Source: an uncultured Duncaniella sp. (lineage in GTDB: Bacteria > Bacteroidota > Bacteroidia > Bacteroidales > Muribaculaceae). Taken from it: 64,000 bases of DNA. Every line of letters begins with the position of its first letter. The stretch's first letter is position 1. Positions 32,712-39,886 of this stretch are shown one piece after another. The notes under the pieces were generated by a model that was not told the origin of the DNA, did not search any database, and saw only the letters and a program-made list of their open reading frames with translations. The DNA lies in contig CAJTQR010000003.1 in assembly GCA_910578515.1 (NCBI GenBank), positions 124,001 to 188,000 of the forward strand, read 5' to 3'. The translations under genes were made by a program, and so were the position numbers.

Positions 32712-35507
32712 TTATCCGAGAATGAAGTTTATATCATCCTGCGACAATTGTTTGGACGATGAGGTATCAGTACCTATCAGACCTTCGAAGAGTTGTGATT
32801 TCTGTTGCTGGAGCTGGAGTATTTTCTCTTCGATTGTGCCCCGGGTGATGAGTGAATAGGAGTGTACCTTGGCTTTCTGTCCGAAGCGGTGCAGACGGTT
32901 GATAGCTTGTTCCTCGGCGGCTTTGTTCCACCATGGCTCAAAGATAAACACCGTGTCGGCCACAGTGAGATTGAGTCCTACCCCACCCGTTTTGAGTGTC
33001 ATGAGGAATACCTTGCAGGAGGGGTCGCTGTTGAATCGCTCCACAACCTCGCGGCGGTCGCGGGTGGCACCTGTCATGCTTTCGTAGTCAATGCCATGTT
33101 CGGCAAGACGCTCACCGGTGAGTTCGAGCCCGGCTATATAGTTGAAGAATACCACGCATTTGTGACCGTTTGCCACCGCTTCGGTGATATTTTCAATCAG
33201 CATTTCCAGTTTGGGCGACGTGATGGTTCCCTCGCTCATGCTTTCAGGCACGGAAGCTATGCGGCGTAGCTCTGTCAATGCCTGGAACATTACAAACTGC
33301 GATTTCTGCACCCCTTCTTTGGCTATATATTCGTTCACTCGGTTAAGATAGAAGCGTCGGCGCTGCTCGTAAAGCTCTGCCTGTGCCTGTTCCATCTCCA
33401 CGTAGAGGGTCTGTTCCACTCGGTCGGGAAGCTCCGTGAGCACATCCTTCTTCAGGCGGCGCAGCATGAAGGGAAACACTCGCCGGCGCAGGGAGTTGGT
33501 GGCTTCCTTGTCGTTCTCCTTCTGTATAGGGATGGTGTAGCGACGGTTGAACTCATCGATGTCACCGAGCATTCCGGGGTTGAGGAAGCGGAACAGTGAG
33601 TAGAGTTCGGTGAGGTTATTTTCAATCGGCGTACCGCTGAGTGCCAACCGGTGGTCGGCTTTGAGGAGGAATGCGGCGCGTGTCACCTGTGCGGTGAGGT
33701 TCTTGATGTTCTGACTTTCGTCTAATATCACATAGTGGAACTTTTGCACCGAGAATTGTTCTATGTCATTGCGTACTATGGCGTAGGTGGTTATGATGAC
33801 CTGATGCTTCATCGCCTCGGTGAAGTCTCGGTTGTTGCCGTAGTAGCAGTATACGCTGAGTTCAGGATTGAAACGGGCACACTCCTGTTGCCAGTTGAAC
33901 AGTAGGCTGCGGGGCATCACAATGAGTGTGGGGAGTGGCTGCGAGGGGTAGATTTGCGATAGCACGGCTATGGTCTGCACCGTCTTTCCAAGACCCATAT
34001 CGTCGGCGAGACACCCTCCCAGATTGTTGTCGTAGAGATATTTTATCCATTTCACACCCTCCTGCTGGTATGGACGCAGCTCAGCCTTGAGTGTGGGTAC
34101 TTCAAGTTTCTCCTTATGGAGCTGGTTGAACCCTTCATAGAGTTCGCGCTGACGGGCAAACAGTCCCGGGTCGAGACGCTGTGTGAGCAGGTCATCAATG
34201 TCAGGGAGGTCAAAGTAAGTCAGACGCACATTTTTACCCGAGTCTTTCTTGTCGCCGAATATTCGGTTGAGCCGCCTCATGTAATGTTCATCAATCACAG
34301 CGCGGTTACCGTCGCTGAGCATCACGTACTTGTTCTCCCTGTACTGTTCGAAGAGTCGCGAGAGAGTGATTTGCTCGTCGCCGATTTCCACCATAGCCTC
34401 CCCTTCCAGGAAGTCGATGCCTGAATGGAGCTTCAGGTTGAGTTTCGGTTTCACTGGTTTCACCTTATATTCCTTGAGCTTTTCAGCTCCGAGTATCATG
34501 TATTCGCGCAGTAGCTGCGGCAGCCCGTTGATAAGGAATGGTGAGGCGACCTCGTGAGGAAGTATGAAATAATCCTCGTCGTTATACACCAGTTTGCTCT
34601 CCTTCTTTCCGGGTGAATATTTCTTGATAAGGGTTGTGAGTTTCTCTATATCTTCTGTGAGATTGCGGCGGCGCACTGGTTTGACATTGATTACACCCTC
34701 AGGTGTGAGTGTGGCTATACATGAGAGGTCAAACCGCTTCAGGAAATCCTCATCTATACCGGGTAGTGACTGTGATATGCGCAGGTGAAGGGCGAGGTCG
34801 CTGTCGATTTTCTCGAATATAAGAGCCGGCAGGGCGTCGGTCTCCTCGGTGGCTATGCGGGTCACGTAGGAACCGTAGCTGACGGTCACATTGTCAAAAT
34901 AAGAGAAGAGCACCGAGAGATACCGTTCCATCATCCCCTCGGTTAATGGTGATACGAAATAGCCGAGGTCTCGGTAGTTCTCTCCTACTGAGAGCACGGG
35001 ATAGATGGTGGTGCCGACCAGCAGGAAACTGTCGGTCAGAAATATGAAATCGCGTGAAATCTCGCCCGATGGGAGTTTCACTTCCCAGACGGGGGTGAGG
35101 AGACTTTTCTCAGTGTCATTCTCGATTTGCAGTATGAGTTTTGCCTGTGTGTCGCTGACGTTGACAGGTTGACCGCTATCATTCACTATGTTTTTGCAGC
35201 ATATCAACTGATATATGAGATACGGGTAGGCATGCAGTTTTATACCTCGGGTTTCGCTGCCCCAGGTGATGTTGAACCGTTGTTCCTTCTCTATATTCTC
35301 GATGCTGCGCAGCAGGTTGGCGACATCGCCGGTGAAATACCGGTGGTCGGGGGTGACTGACACCATGCTCCGGTTTATACACACAAGCTCGGTGCCATCG
35401 TTGGTCTGACGGAGTTGAAACTGAAACTCTTTGTCAACGTTGGTCCCATCCTTGCGCCGGTTTAACGACAGACGCCTCTTAAGTTTTGGTAAAAAATCCT
35501 GCTCCAT
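32712..35507 (-). CDS. SNF2-family DEAD/DEAH-like helicase
   Basis: A 931-residue SNF2 ATPase. The N-terminal 430 residues are a strand-rich region of unknown role. The motor follows: LRPYQQEGVKWIKYLYDN, Walker A DDMGLGKTVQTIAVL, box II DESQNIKN, LSGTPIENNLTELYSLFRFLNPG, and in the second lobe KTGGVGLNLTVADTVFIFEPWWN followed by AINRLHRFGQKAKVHSYSLI. These proteins translocate on double-stranded DNA and remodel nucleoprotein complexes. The ATG at 35507 (MEQDFLPKLKRR) is preferred to an upstream Met. The C-terminal hydrophobic-charged ending is complete. The 617-residue gene follows in an apparent operon, and no restriction or methylase gene is adjacent. Confidence 0.85.
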   Translation of the reverse strand: MEQDFLPKLKRRLSLNRRKDGTNVDKEFQFQLRQTNDGTELVCINRSMVSVTPDHRYFTGDVANLLRSIENIEKEQRFNITWGSETRGIKLHAYPYLIYQLICCKNIVNDSGQPVNVSDTQAKLILQIENDTEKSLLTPVWEVKLPSGEISRDFIFLTDSFLLVGTTIYPVLSVGENYRDLGYFVSPLTEGMMERYLSVLFSYFDNVTVSYGSYVTRIATEETDALPALIFEKIDSDLALHLRISQSLPGIDEDFLKRFDLSCIATLTPEGVINVKPVRRRNLTEDIEKLTTLIKKYSPGKKESKLVYNDEDYFILPHEVASPFLINGLPQLLREYMILGAEKLKEYKVKPVKPKLNLKLHSGIDFLEGEAMVEIGDEQITLSRLFEQYRENKYVMLSDGNRAVIDEHYMRRLNRIFGDKKDSGKNVRLTYFDLPDIDDLLTQRLDPGLFARQRELYEGFNQLHKEKLEVPTLKAELRPYQQEGVKWIKYLYDNNLGGCLADDMGLGKTVQTIAVLSQIYPSQPLPTLIVMPRSLLFNWQQECARFNPELSVYCYYGNNRDFTEAMKHQVIITTYAIVRNDIEQFSVQKFHYVILDESQNIKNLTAQVTRAAFLLKADHRLALSGTPIENNLTELYSLFRFLNPGMLGDIDEFNRRYTIPIQKENDKEATNSLRRRVFPFMLRRLKKDVLTELPDRVEQTLYVEMEQAQAELYEQRRRFYLNRVNEYIAKEGVQKSQFVMFQALTELRRIASVPESMSEGTITSPKLEMLIENITEAVANGHKCVVFFNYIAGLELTGERLAEHGIDYESMTGATRDRREVVERFNSDPSCKVFLMTLKTGGVGLNLTVADTVFIFEPWWNKAAEEQAINRLHRFGQKAKVHSYSLITRGTIEEKILQLQQQKSQLFEGLIGTDTSSSKQLSQDDINFILG

Positions 35508-35603
35508 AATTAGATAGATGAATATATCCCGTGATGTACCGGCATTGTGTATTAATTGTGTTTTCACGAAATGGATTGAATCCATACAATGCCTAATAAA
35601 CTA

Positions 35604-35611
35604 CAAAAATA
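35604..35611 (-). promoter_or_regulatory. -7 box of the SNF2 helicase operon
   Basis: TATTTTTG on the minus strand fits TAnnTTTG, about 97 nt upstream of the ATG at 35507. No clear -33 element. The gap 35508-36044 also holds the palindromic element at 35826. Confidence 0.4.
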
Positions 35612-35825
35612 ACTAAAACTGACATAAAAACCAAGCATAGGGTCGGTTAAGGCTTTCTTTAACATTTATTGTCATTAGGAGCTATCTTTTTGTTTCCTCT
35701 TGGAAACTGTTTAAATTTACACTGATGAAATAGAGAGTGTGGTATTGTGTAGGTCAGAATCTAACACTATCTTTGTCATAGTAATCGGGAGAATCAGAAC
35801 ATTGAGCATAAACGCATTTCTGTAT

Positions 35826-36021
35826 TGAACTGATTTAAACTTTTTACTTTTTAAGATTTGGTTCTATATTTTGAGGAAATTTTTCGTCTTGATGAAGAAA
35901 TATAGCGAGCTATACGACTGAAGAAAGATGGAAAAATTTACCAAAAAGGGAATCAAAGATTAAAAACAAAGCTCCAATCAGTTCTGGATTTAACATTTTG
36001 TAAAAAGTTTAAATAAGTTCA
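35826..36021. mobile_element. MITE-like palindromic element
   Basis: The ends are 22-bp inverted repeats, TGAACTGATTTAAACTTTTT AC at 35826-35847 and its mirror at 36000-36021, with 20 of 22 positions matching. Inside, further mirror pieces (GGAAATTTTTC near 35875 with GGAAAAATTTACC near 35930) and a central TATAGC-GA-GCTATA make the 196-bp block an imperfect palindrome without coding capacity. No clear target duplication is seen. It lies 23 bp before the Crp-type gene. Confidence 0.5.
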
Positions 36022-36044
36022 TTATCCGCATTTTTTAATCAATA

Positions 36045-36641
36045 ATGTCTGACAATTTCAATACATATATAGAGCATATTGATTTTGAGGTTTGGCGCGA
36101 GTTTTGCGTCAGCAAGGGCACTTTGCGGCATTTTGCCAAGGGAGAGGAATTTGTCTCCATTGGCAAGGTTGGTCGTTATATCGGATTTATCCAATCAGGC
36201 ACCCTCAAATATGTGGCACGTTCCGCCGATGGCACAGAGCATGTGATGGGATTGGTGTTTGGCGAAGGTTTGGTGGCAGACTGGCCCTTCTGTCTGTACG
36301 GCAAAGAAGCGAAACTCTCAATTGTAGCTGCGACAGATTGCGAAATTTACTGTGTATCATCAGAGGAAGTAAAGAAGCGAATGGACAGCGACTCGCAATT
36401 CCGCAATGTTATCATGCACTCCACAGAAGCGGTATATACAACCGTCTATGACCGATACGTCGATTTATATGTCAAGACACCGCAGCAGCGTTACGATGAA
36501 CTTGTCAGCCACCACCCTGACCTCTTCGACCTCTTTTCTCTCAAAGACATTGCCTCATTCCTCAATATCACACCCACACACCTGAGCCGCTTGCGAATTA
36601 ATAATAAATCGCGAGTGGGCTTGTCAAATTTTCATGGTTAA
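36045..36641 (+). CDS. Crp/Fnr-type transcriptional regulator with altered tail
   Basis: A 198-residue regulator with a cyclic-nucleotide-binding-like beta-roll (residues 15-125, LKYVARSADGTEHVMGLVFGEGLV) and a C-terminal helix-turn-helix (FSLKDIASFLNITPTHLSRLR). No Fnr-type cysteine cluster is seen. Family members usually end a few residues after LSRLR; here the reading frame continues INNKSRVGLSNFHG. The DNA encoding that tail (36583-36625) recurs at 38585 and 39661, where it is followed by a different, longer sequence. The gene therefore appears to have been recombined at its 3' end. It probably still folds, because the helix-turn-helix is complete. Confidence 0.8.
   Translation: MSDNFNTYIEHIDFEVWREFCVSKGTLRHFAKGEEFVSIGKVGRYIGFIQSGTLKYVARSADGTEHVMGLVFGEGLVADWPFCLYGKEAKLSIVAATDCEIYCVSSEEVKKRMDSDSQFRNVIMHSTEAVYTTVYDRYVDLYVKTPQQRYDELVSHHPDLFDLFSLKDIASFLNITPTHLSRLRINNKSRVGLSNFHG
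36583..36625 (+). repeat. 43-bp direct repeat, copy 1 (Crp gene tail)
   Basis: TGAGCCGCTTGCGAATTA and the following 25 bp are identical to 38585-38627 and nearly identical to 39661-39703. Downstream of 36625 this copy diverges, whereas the other two stay alike for another 143 bp. Confidence 0.85.
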
Positions 36642-36709
36642 TATTGACAACACATTAGGATACAGCACAAAATTGGCGTACCGTTAGGGTACGAAGTAAC
36701 TTTATTCAG

Positions 36710-36856
36710 CTATTGTATTGCTAAATTTGTGTATGTTACATAGGTTTCGCCATCTTCATTTTGATATGTTATCATTTCAGTTGAAGACAGTTTTGTGATG
36801 GTAACGCGCATTGTACCATCAATCAACTGGTTTCCTTGTAGGGTTACTGTTTCATC
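36710..36856 (-). pseudogene. C-terminal fragment of a beta-strand-rich (lipocalin-like) protein
   Basis: About 48 codons in frame (DETVTLQGNQLIDG, VTITKLSSTEMITYQ, TYVTYTNLAIQ) read like the last strands of a small secreted beta-barrel protein and end in a stop. A stop codon immediately precedes the fragment and no start is present. It is therefore a remnant whose 5' part has been lost, adjacent to the AlbA_2 gene. The parent family is uncertain. Confidence 0.45.
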
Positions 36857-36893
36857 TTAAATGCAGATAATGCAGAAAATGCAGGGAGAACCG

Positions 36894-38291
36894 TCATTCA
36901 ATCACTTCCCAATAGCCACCGTTACGTGGTCCTACTCTCTTGACTATGTTGTTGAGCTTTTTAATTTCTCTATCAAGTGTTGTTGTACCGATTCTCAATA
37001 TCTCTGCAATCTCGTCAAGAGATATTGTGGGATTCTCTTTAATCATAGAAATAATCTCAGCCTGACGAGCGGTTAGATTAGCACCATTTTTAGCACCATT
37101 TTTAGCACCATTTTTAGCACCATTTTTAGCATCATTTTTAGCATCATCAGCACCCATAGAGCCGTGACCTCCTCGTATTGACATGAAGATTTCACGCGGA
37201 ATGATGGCTGAGACACCGCCATGTTCCTCCCGGAATGTGGGATGCTTCAGATTTGCCTTATCAAATTCACACATAATCTTTTCGTAACCTCGCCCCCAAG
37301 CCTCAATAAACCCTGCGAGGAAGAATACATGTGCAATCTTAGGGTTGCGTGCCTTTGAGATATGCTTGCTCATCAGAGTTTCAACGGTGTAGTCTTCCGG
37401 GAGGACACCCTCATTCCACAGCTGGATATGGTCATCATAGATGCTCATCTGATTCCATGTGCCAATCTGGAGCTTATGTACAATGCTATTGAATATTATC
37501 TCACGCAGAGCATCCTGAGGTATCTCCAACGGCTCTTTGCGCTGCAACCCTTCATAATGAATCGGACGTATAAGATATTTGTCGCTAAGCACCTGCATTA
37601 TTTTGTCGGTCATCTGTATGAGATTGCCCGAAATCATATCTTGATTCAACAAATCGGAATCATCGACACCAAATCGTCCTATCTTGAAACTGGAAGTGAC
37701 AAATACCCGCTGAGGATATTTGCCAAACAACAGCACCGCACCGTTAGTCGGTATGCCATCCTTGATGAGACCCAAGTTTGCAAGCACTTCATCTTTAGTC
37801 GAATTACTGCGTTCAGAATCCAATCTGCCCTCATCTATCGCGTGAGTCAAGAAATAATTGATGGCATTATCATCAATATCATCCAAAGTTGTTCCATCGC
37901 AAGGCATATCCTCCCAGTTAAGCCCCATCTTTTTCAAGAGAAACTGATGAAGAGCAGTTCCACGAAGTTCCTGTTTCGTAGCCCCGCTACGGTAGTAATA
38001 AACTCCGCGATATGATATTGGCATCATGGATGGTTCAATGATAATCTCAATCACATCCTTGCCATCTATGGTAAGATGGTTGGTTTCCGGGAATACGCCT
38101 GTATTGTTGATAATCTTGTTGGGCAAATCCTCCATCTGCTGATGAAGGTCATCAATACCGACGACTGTCAAATCATCATCTATGCCGATATAAATCTTAC
38201 CACCATGAGCATTGGCAAAGCCCGATACCCATTTCAGATACTCGTCCTTCCAAATGCGCTTGTGCTCTATGTTCTGATTTTCCTGATTCAC
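36894..38291 (-). CDS. AlbA_2-domain (Schlafen-like) ATP-binding regulator
   Basis: A 465-residue protein of the widespread AlbA_2/divergent-AAA group, often annotated as an ATP-dependent DNA helicase RecG-like or putative transcriptional regulator. The N-terminal AlbA_2 domain has EYLKWVSGFANAHGGKIYIGIDDD (residues 17-40). A middle region with ALREIIFNSIVHKLQIG and EGVLPEDYTVETLM resembles a GHKL-type ATP-binding fold. Residues 395-416 are a DAKN/GAKN repeat encoded by a 12-bp minisatellite, followed by a winged helix (LTARQAEIISMIKENPTISLDEIAEIL). Members are accessory genes, sometimes linked to defence or toxin-antitoxin loci; the role here is unknown. It lies between two copies of the 43-bp repeat, consistent with insertion. 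Confidence 0.75.
   Translation of the reverse strand: MNQENQNIEHKRIWKDEYLKWVSGFANAHGGKIYIGIDDDLTVVGIDDLHQQMEDLPNKIINNTGVFPETNHLTIDGKDVIEIIIEPSMMPISYRGVYYYRSGATKQELRGTALHQFLLKKMGLNWEDMPCDGTTLDDIDDNAINYFLTHAIDEGRLDSERSNSTKDEVLANLGLIKDGIPTNGAVLLFGKYPQRVFVTSSFKIGRFGVDDSDLLNQDMISGNLIQMTDKIMQVLSDKYLIRPIHYEGLQRKEPLEIPQDALREIIFNSIVHKLQIGTWNQMSIYDDHIQLWNEGVLPEDYTVETLMSKHISKARNPKIAHVFFLAGFIEAWGRGYEKIMCEFDKANLKHPTFREEHGGVSAIIPREIFMSIRGGHGSMGADDAKNDAKNGAKNGAKNGAKNGANLTARQAEIISMIKENPTISLDEIAEILRIGTTTLDREIKKLNNIVKRVGPRNGGYWEVIE
37081..37140 (+). repeat. 12-bp coding minisatellite
   Basis: Four exact copies of GCACCATTTTTA and one variant (GCATCATTTTTA), in frame in the minus-strand AlbA_2 gene, where they encode NGAK/NDAK units. 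Because the unit is a multiple of three, copy-number change would alter linker length without shifting the frame. Confidence 0.9.
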
Positions 38292-38439
38292 ATAGCAAAA
38301 TTAGCAAAAAAGACTGAGGTTCACAATGGTAAACCTAAAATCATGCTCGCCTCCAAGGATGGTCGTTTCGTTTTTTTGAGGCATTTAATTTCTGTTTTTT
38401 GAGGTAAACTTTTTTAGTACATAATTTATTGTAAATTTT

Positions 38440-38584
38440 ATGTTTAGTCATAATCCCAACGCCACTCCTATTTGGCTACTGATTATTTTTTCTGCGGTTT
38501 CGTGTTTCGGAACTCCACAGATTAAGAAATACGTGTCTAAGCATGTCACTGACGAAGAGAAACAGAACTTTTATACTTCTATCC
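38440..38584 (+). pseudogene. Truncated copy of the 66-residue membrane protein
   Basis: The first 48 codons (MFSHNPNATPIWLLIIFSA, then KKYVSKHVTDEEKQNFYTS) match the intact gene at 39425-39625, but its second membrane segment is missing. The frame runs on into the Crp-tail repeat and on to 38793, giving a 117-residue fusion ORF that I consider a recombination product and not a selected gene. Confidence 0.65.
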
Positions 38585-38737
38585 TGAGCCGCTTGCGAAT
38601 TAATAATAAATCGCGAGTGGGCTTGTCGCGCACATCGGTTAACTACGAAGTAAGTGACCTAAGGGAACAACCCGGAGCACGGTCAAAAAACAAGCCCCAC
38701 CGCAAAAAAATAACAGCAAACAGTGTTAAAATCCTCG

Positions 38738-38770
38738 ACTCTCAACATTTGTTGAGAGTTTTTATTTTTA
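38738..38770 (+). terminator. Intrinsic terminator in repeat copy A
   Basis: ACTCTCAAC pairs with GTTGAGAGT (9 bp, 4-nt loop), followed by TTTTTATTTTTA. The identical hairpin occurs at 39813. Confidence 0.8.
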
Positions 38771-38777
38771 TAGACTG

Positions 38778-38785
38778 TATCTTTG
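38778..38785 (+). promoter_or_regulatory. -7 box of the small lipoprotein gene
   Basis: TATCTTTG, 23 nt upstream of the ATG at 38809 and directly after the terminator of repeat copy A. Confidence 0.55.
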
Positions 38786-38808
38786 CCAATTAAACAACAT
38801 ATCAAAAT

Positions 38809-39006
38809 ATGAGTAAGCATAGTATCAGAATATCAGCCATAACACTCTTGGCAAGCATCATCGTAGGTTTGTTCATATCCTCATGTAGTCTTGAGAAGCG
38901 TGTTTCAGTGACCACGGGCAGGTATGACAATCCCCCCAATCGTTATGACCAACTGCATAACGAAATTGAAATATCCCGTGATACAGTGGCGACATATCGT
39001 TTCTAA
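38809..39006 (+). CDS. Small lipoprotein, 65 residues
   Basis: MSKHSIRISAITLLASIIVG followed by LFISSCS is a lipoprotein signal with the acylated Cys at residue 26. The mature part is only about 40 residues, polar and tyrosine-containing (TTGRYDNPPNRYDQLHNEIEI), and has no recognisable domain. It has its own -7 box and is followed 55 nt later by a small membrane protein. I do not recognise it. Small envelope lipoproteins in accessory cassettes are often of unknown function. Confidence 0.6.
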   Translation: MSKHSIRISAITLLASIIVGLFISSCSLEKRVSVTTGRYDNPPNRYDQLHNEIEISRDTVATYRF

Positions 39007-39061
39007 TAATATATTAAACAGATAGTTAACTGTGCTATGTGTGTTTACTACTCGTTATAAC

Positions 39062-39250
39062 ATGGAGCTCGTGATAATCATTGTTTGCGCTATTTTTGCA
39101 TTCGTATTCCAACCATTTGTGGATAGAATTATTAAAAAGAAAATTCATTCCAAGTGGCTTGCTATAACCCTGCGAATTGTTATTTACTGGGTTATTTTCA
39201 TGGCTCTCTATGGAATTGCTGCACTATTGGGTTTCAATATATTAGATTAA
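39062..39250 (+). CDS. Small membrane protein, 62 residues
   Basis: The ATG at 39062 gives MELVIIIVCAIFAFVFQPFV as the first membrane segment, a short basic loop (RIIKKKIHSKW) and a second segment (ITLRIVIYWVIFMALYGI). The likely topology is a two-helix hairpin with a positive cytoplasmic loop. No family is recognised. It lies between the small lipoprotein gene and the intact 66-residue membrane gene, inside the repeat-bounded segment. Confidence 0.55.
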   Translation: MELVIIIVCAIFAFVFQPFVDRIIKKKIHSKWLAITLRIVIYWVIFMALYGIAALLGFNILD

Positions 39251-39424
39251 GTTATAAAACAAAAATGTCAAACTCAACGCATATTTCCTGATTGTGCTGA
39301 TTCTCTGCGGGGTGCGGATTTCCTCACGTTGTGGTAAACAAAAATTTTGTATGGATGCCACTGATTTTTGGCATTTGGTTTGCCTCGGAATACTTTTTTT
39401 AGTACATAATTTATTGTAAATTTT

Positions 39425-39625
39425 ATGTTTAGTCATAATCCCAACGCTACTCCGATTTGGCTACTGATTATCTTTTCTGCGGTTTCGTGTTTCGGAATTC
39501 CACGGATTAAGAAATACGTGTCTAAGCATGTCACTGACGAAGAAAAACAGAACTTTTACACTTCTATTCTTTGGGTAGTGCTTCTTGTTATTGTCGTCAC
39601 TTTGTCAGTGATTTTCGTTCCGTGA
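39425..39625 (+). CDS. 66-residue two-segment membrane protein
   Basis: Residues 10-25 (TPIWLLIIFSAVSCFG) and 49-65 (LWVVLLVIVVTLSVIF) are hydrophobic, separated by a charged linker (KKYVSKHVTDEEKQNFYTS). No known family. A truncated copy exists at 38440, which suggests the gene moves with the repeat that follows it. The function is unknown. Confidence 0.6.
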   Translation: MFSHNPNATPIWLLIIFSAVSCFGIPRIKKYVSKHVTDEEKQNFYTSILWVVLLVIVVTLSVIFVP

Positions 39626-39812
39626 TAATCAGATATAGTTCAATATCACACCTATACATTTGAGCCGCTTGCGAATTAACAATAAATCGCGAGTGGGCTT
39701 GTCGTGCACATCGGCTGACCACGAAGTAGGTGACCTAAGGGAACAACCCGGAGCACGTTCAAAAAACAAGCCCCACCACAAAAAATAATAGCAAACAGTG
39801 TTAAAATCCTTG

Positions 39813-39846
39813 ACTCTCAACATTTGTTGAGAGTTTTTATTTTTAT
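39813..39846 (+). terminator. Intrinsic terminator in repeat copy B
   Basis: Same 9-bp ACTCTCAAC/GTTGAGAGT hairpin and T-tract as at 38738, ending the segment before the S41 protease promoter. Confidence 0.8.
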
Positions 39847-39852
39847 TGGCTG

Positions 39853-39860
39853 TAACTTTG
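39853..39860 (+). promoter_or_regulatory. -7 box of the S41 protease gene
   Basis: TAACTTTG, 26 nt before the ATG at 39887. Confidence 0.55.
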
Positions 39861-39886
39861 CCTAATAACTCTTGAATTTTTTAGTT

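Larger units (their letters stand above)
38408..38770 (+). repeat. Duplicated unit, copy A (small membrane gene plus Crp-tail repeat)
   Basis: Positions 38408-38584 match 39392-39569, and 38585-38770 match 39661-39846, both at high identity. Copy A lacks about 90 bp between the two blocks, which joins the membrane gene to the repeat in frame. The 186-bp part contains GTGGGCTTGT near 38615 and ACAAGCCCCAC near 38690, which can pair (one bulged C), and ends in a terminator hairpin. Confidence 0.8.
39392..39846 (+). repeat. Duplicated unit, copy B
   Basis: The complete version of the unit: promoter-proximal region, intact 66-residue gene, then Crp-tail sequence (39640-39703, about 64 bp similar to the end of the Crp gene), the 186-bp repeat and the terminator. 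Direct repeats A and B bound an interval of about 890 bp. Here CGTGC near 39702 and GCACG near 39753 can also pair inside the GTGGGCTTGT/ACAAGCCCCAC stem. Confidence 0.8.

Noticed and set aside
38440..38793. 117-residue ORF joining a membrane protein to the Crp tail
   Set aside because: Comparison with 39392-39846 shows it results from a deletion between two repeat parts; I annotated a pseudogene and a repeat instead.
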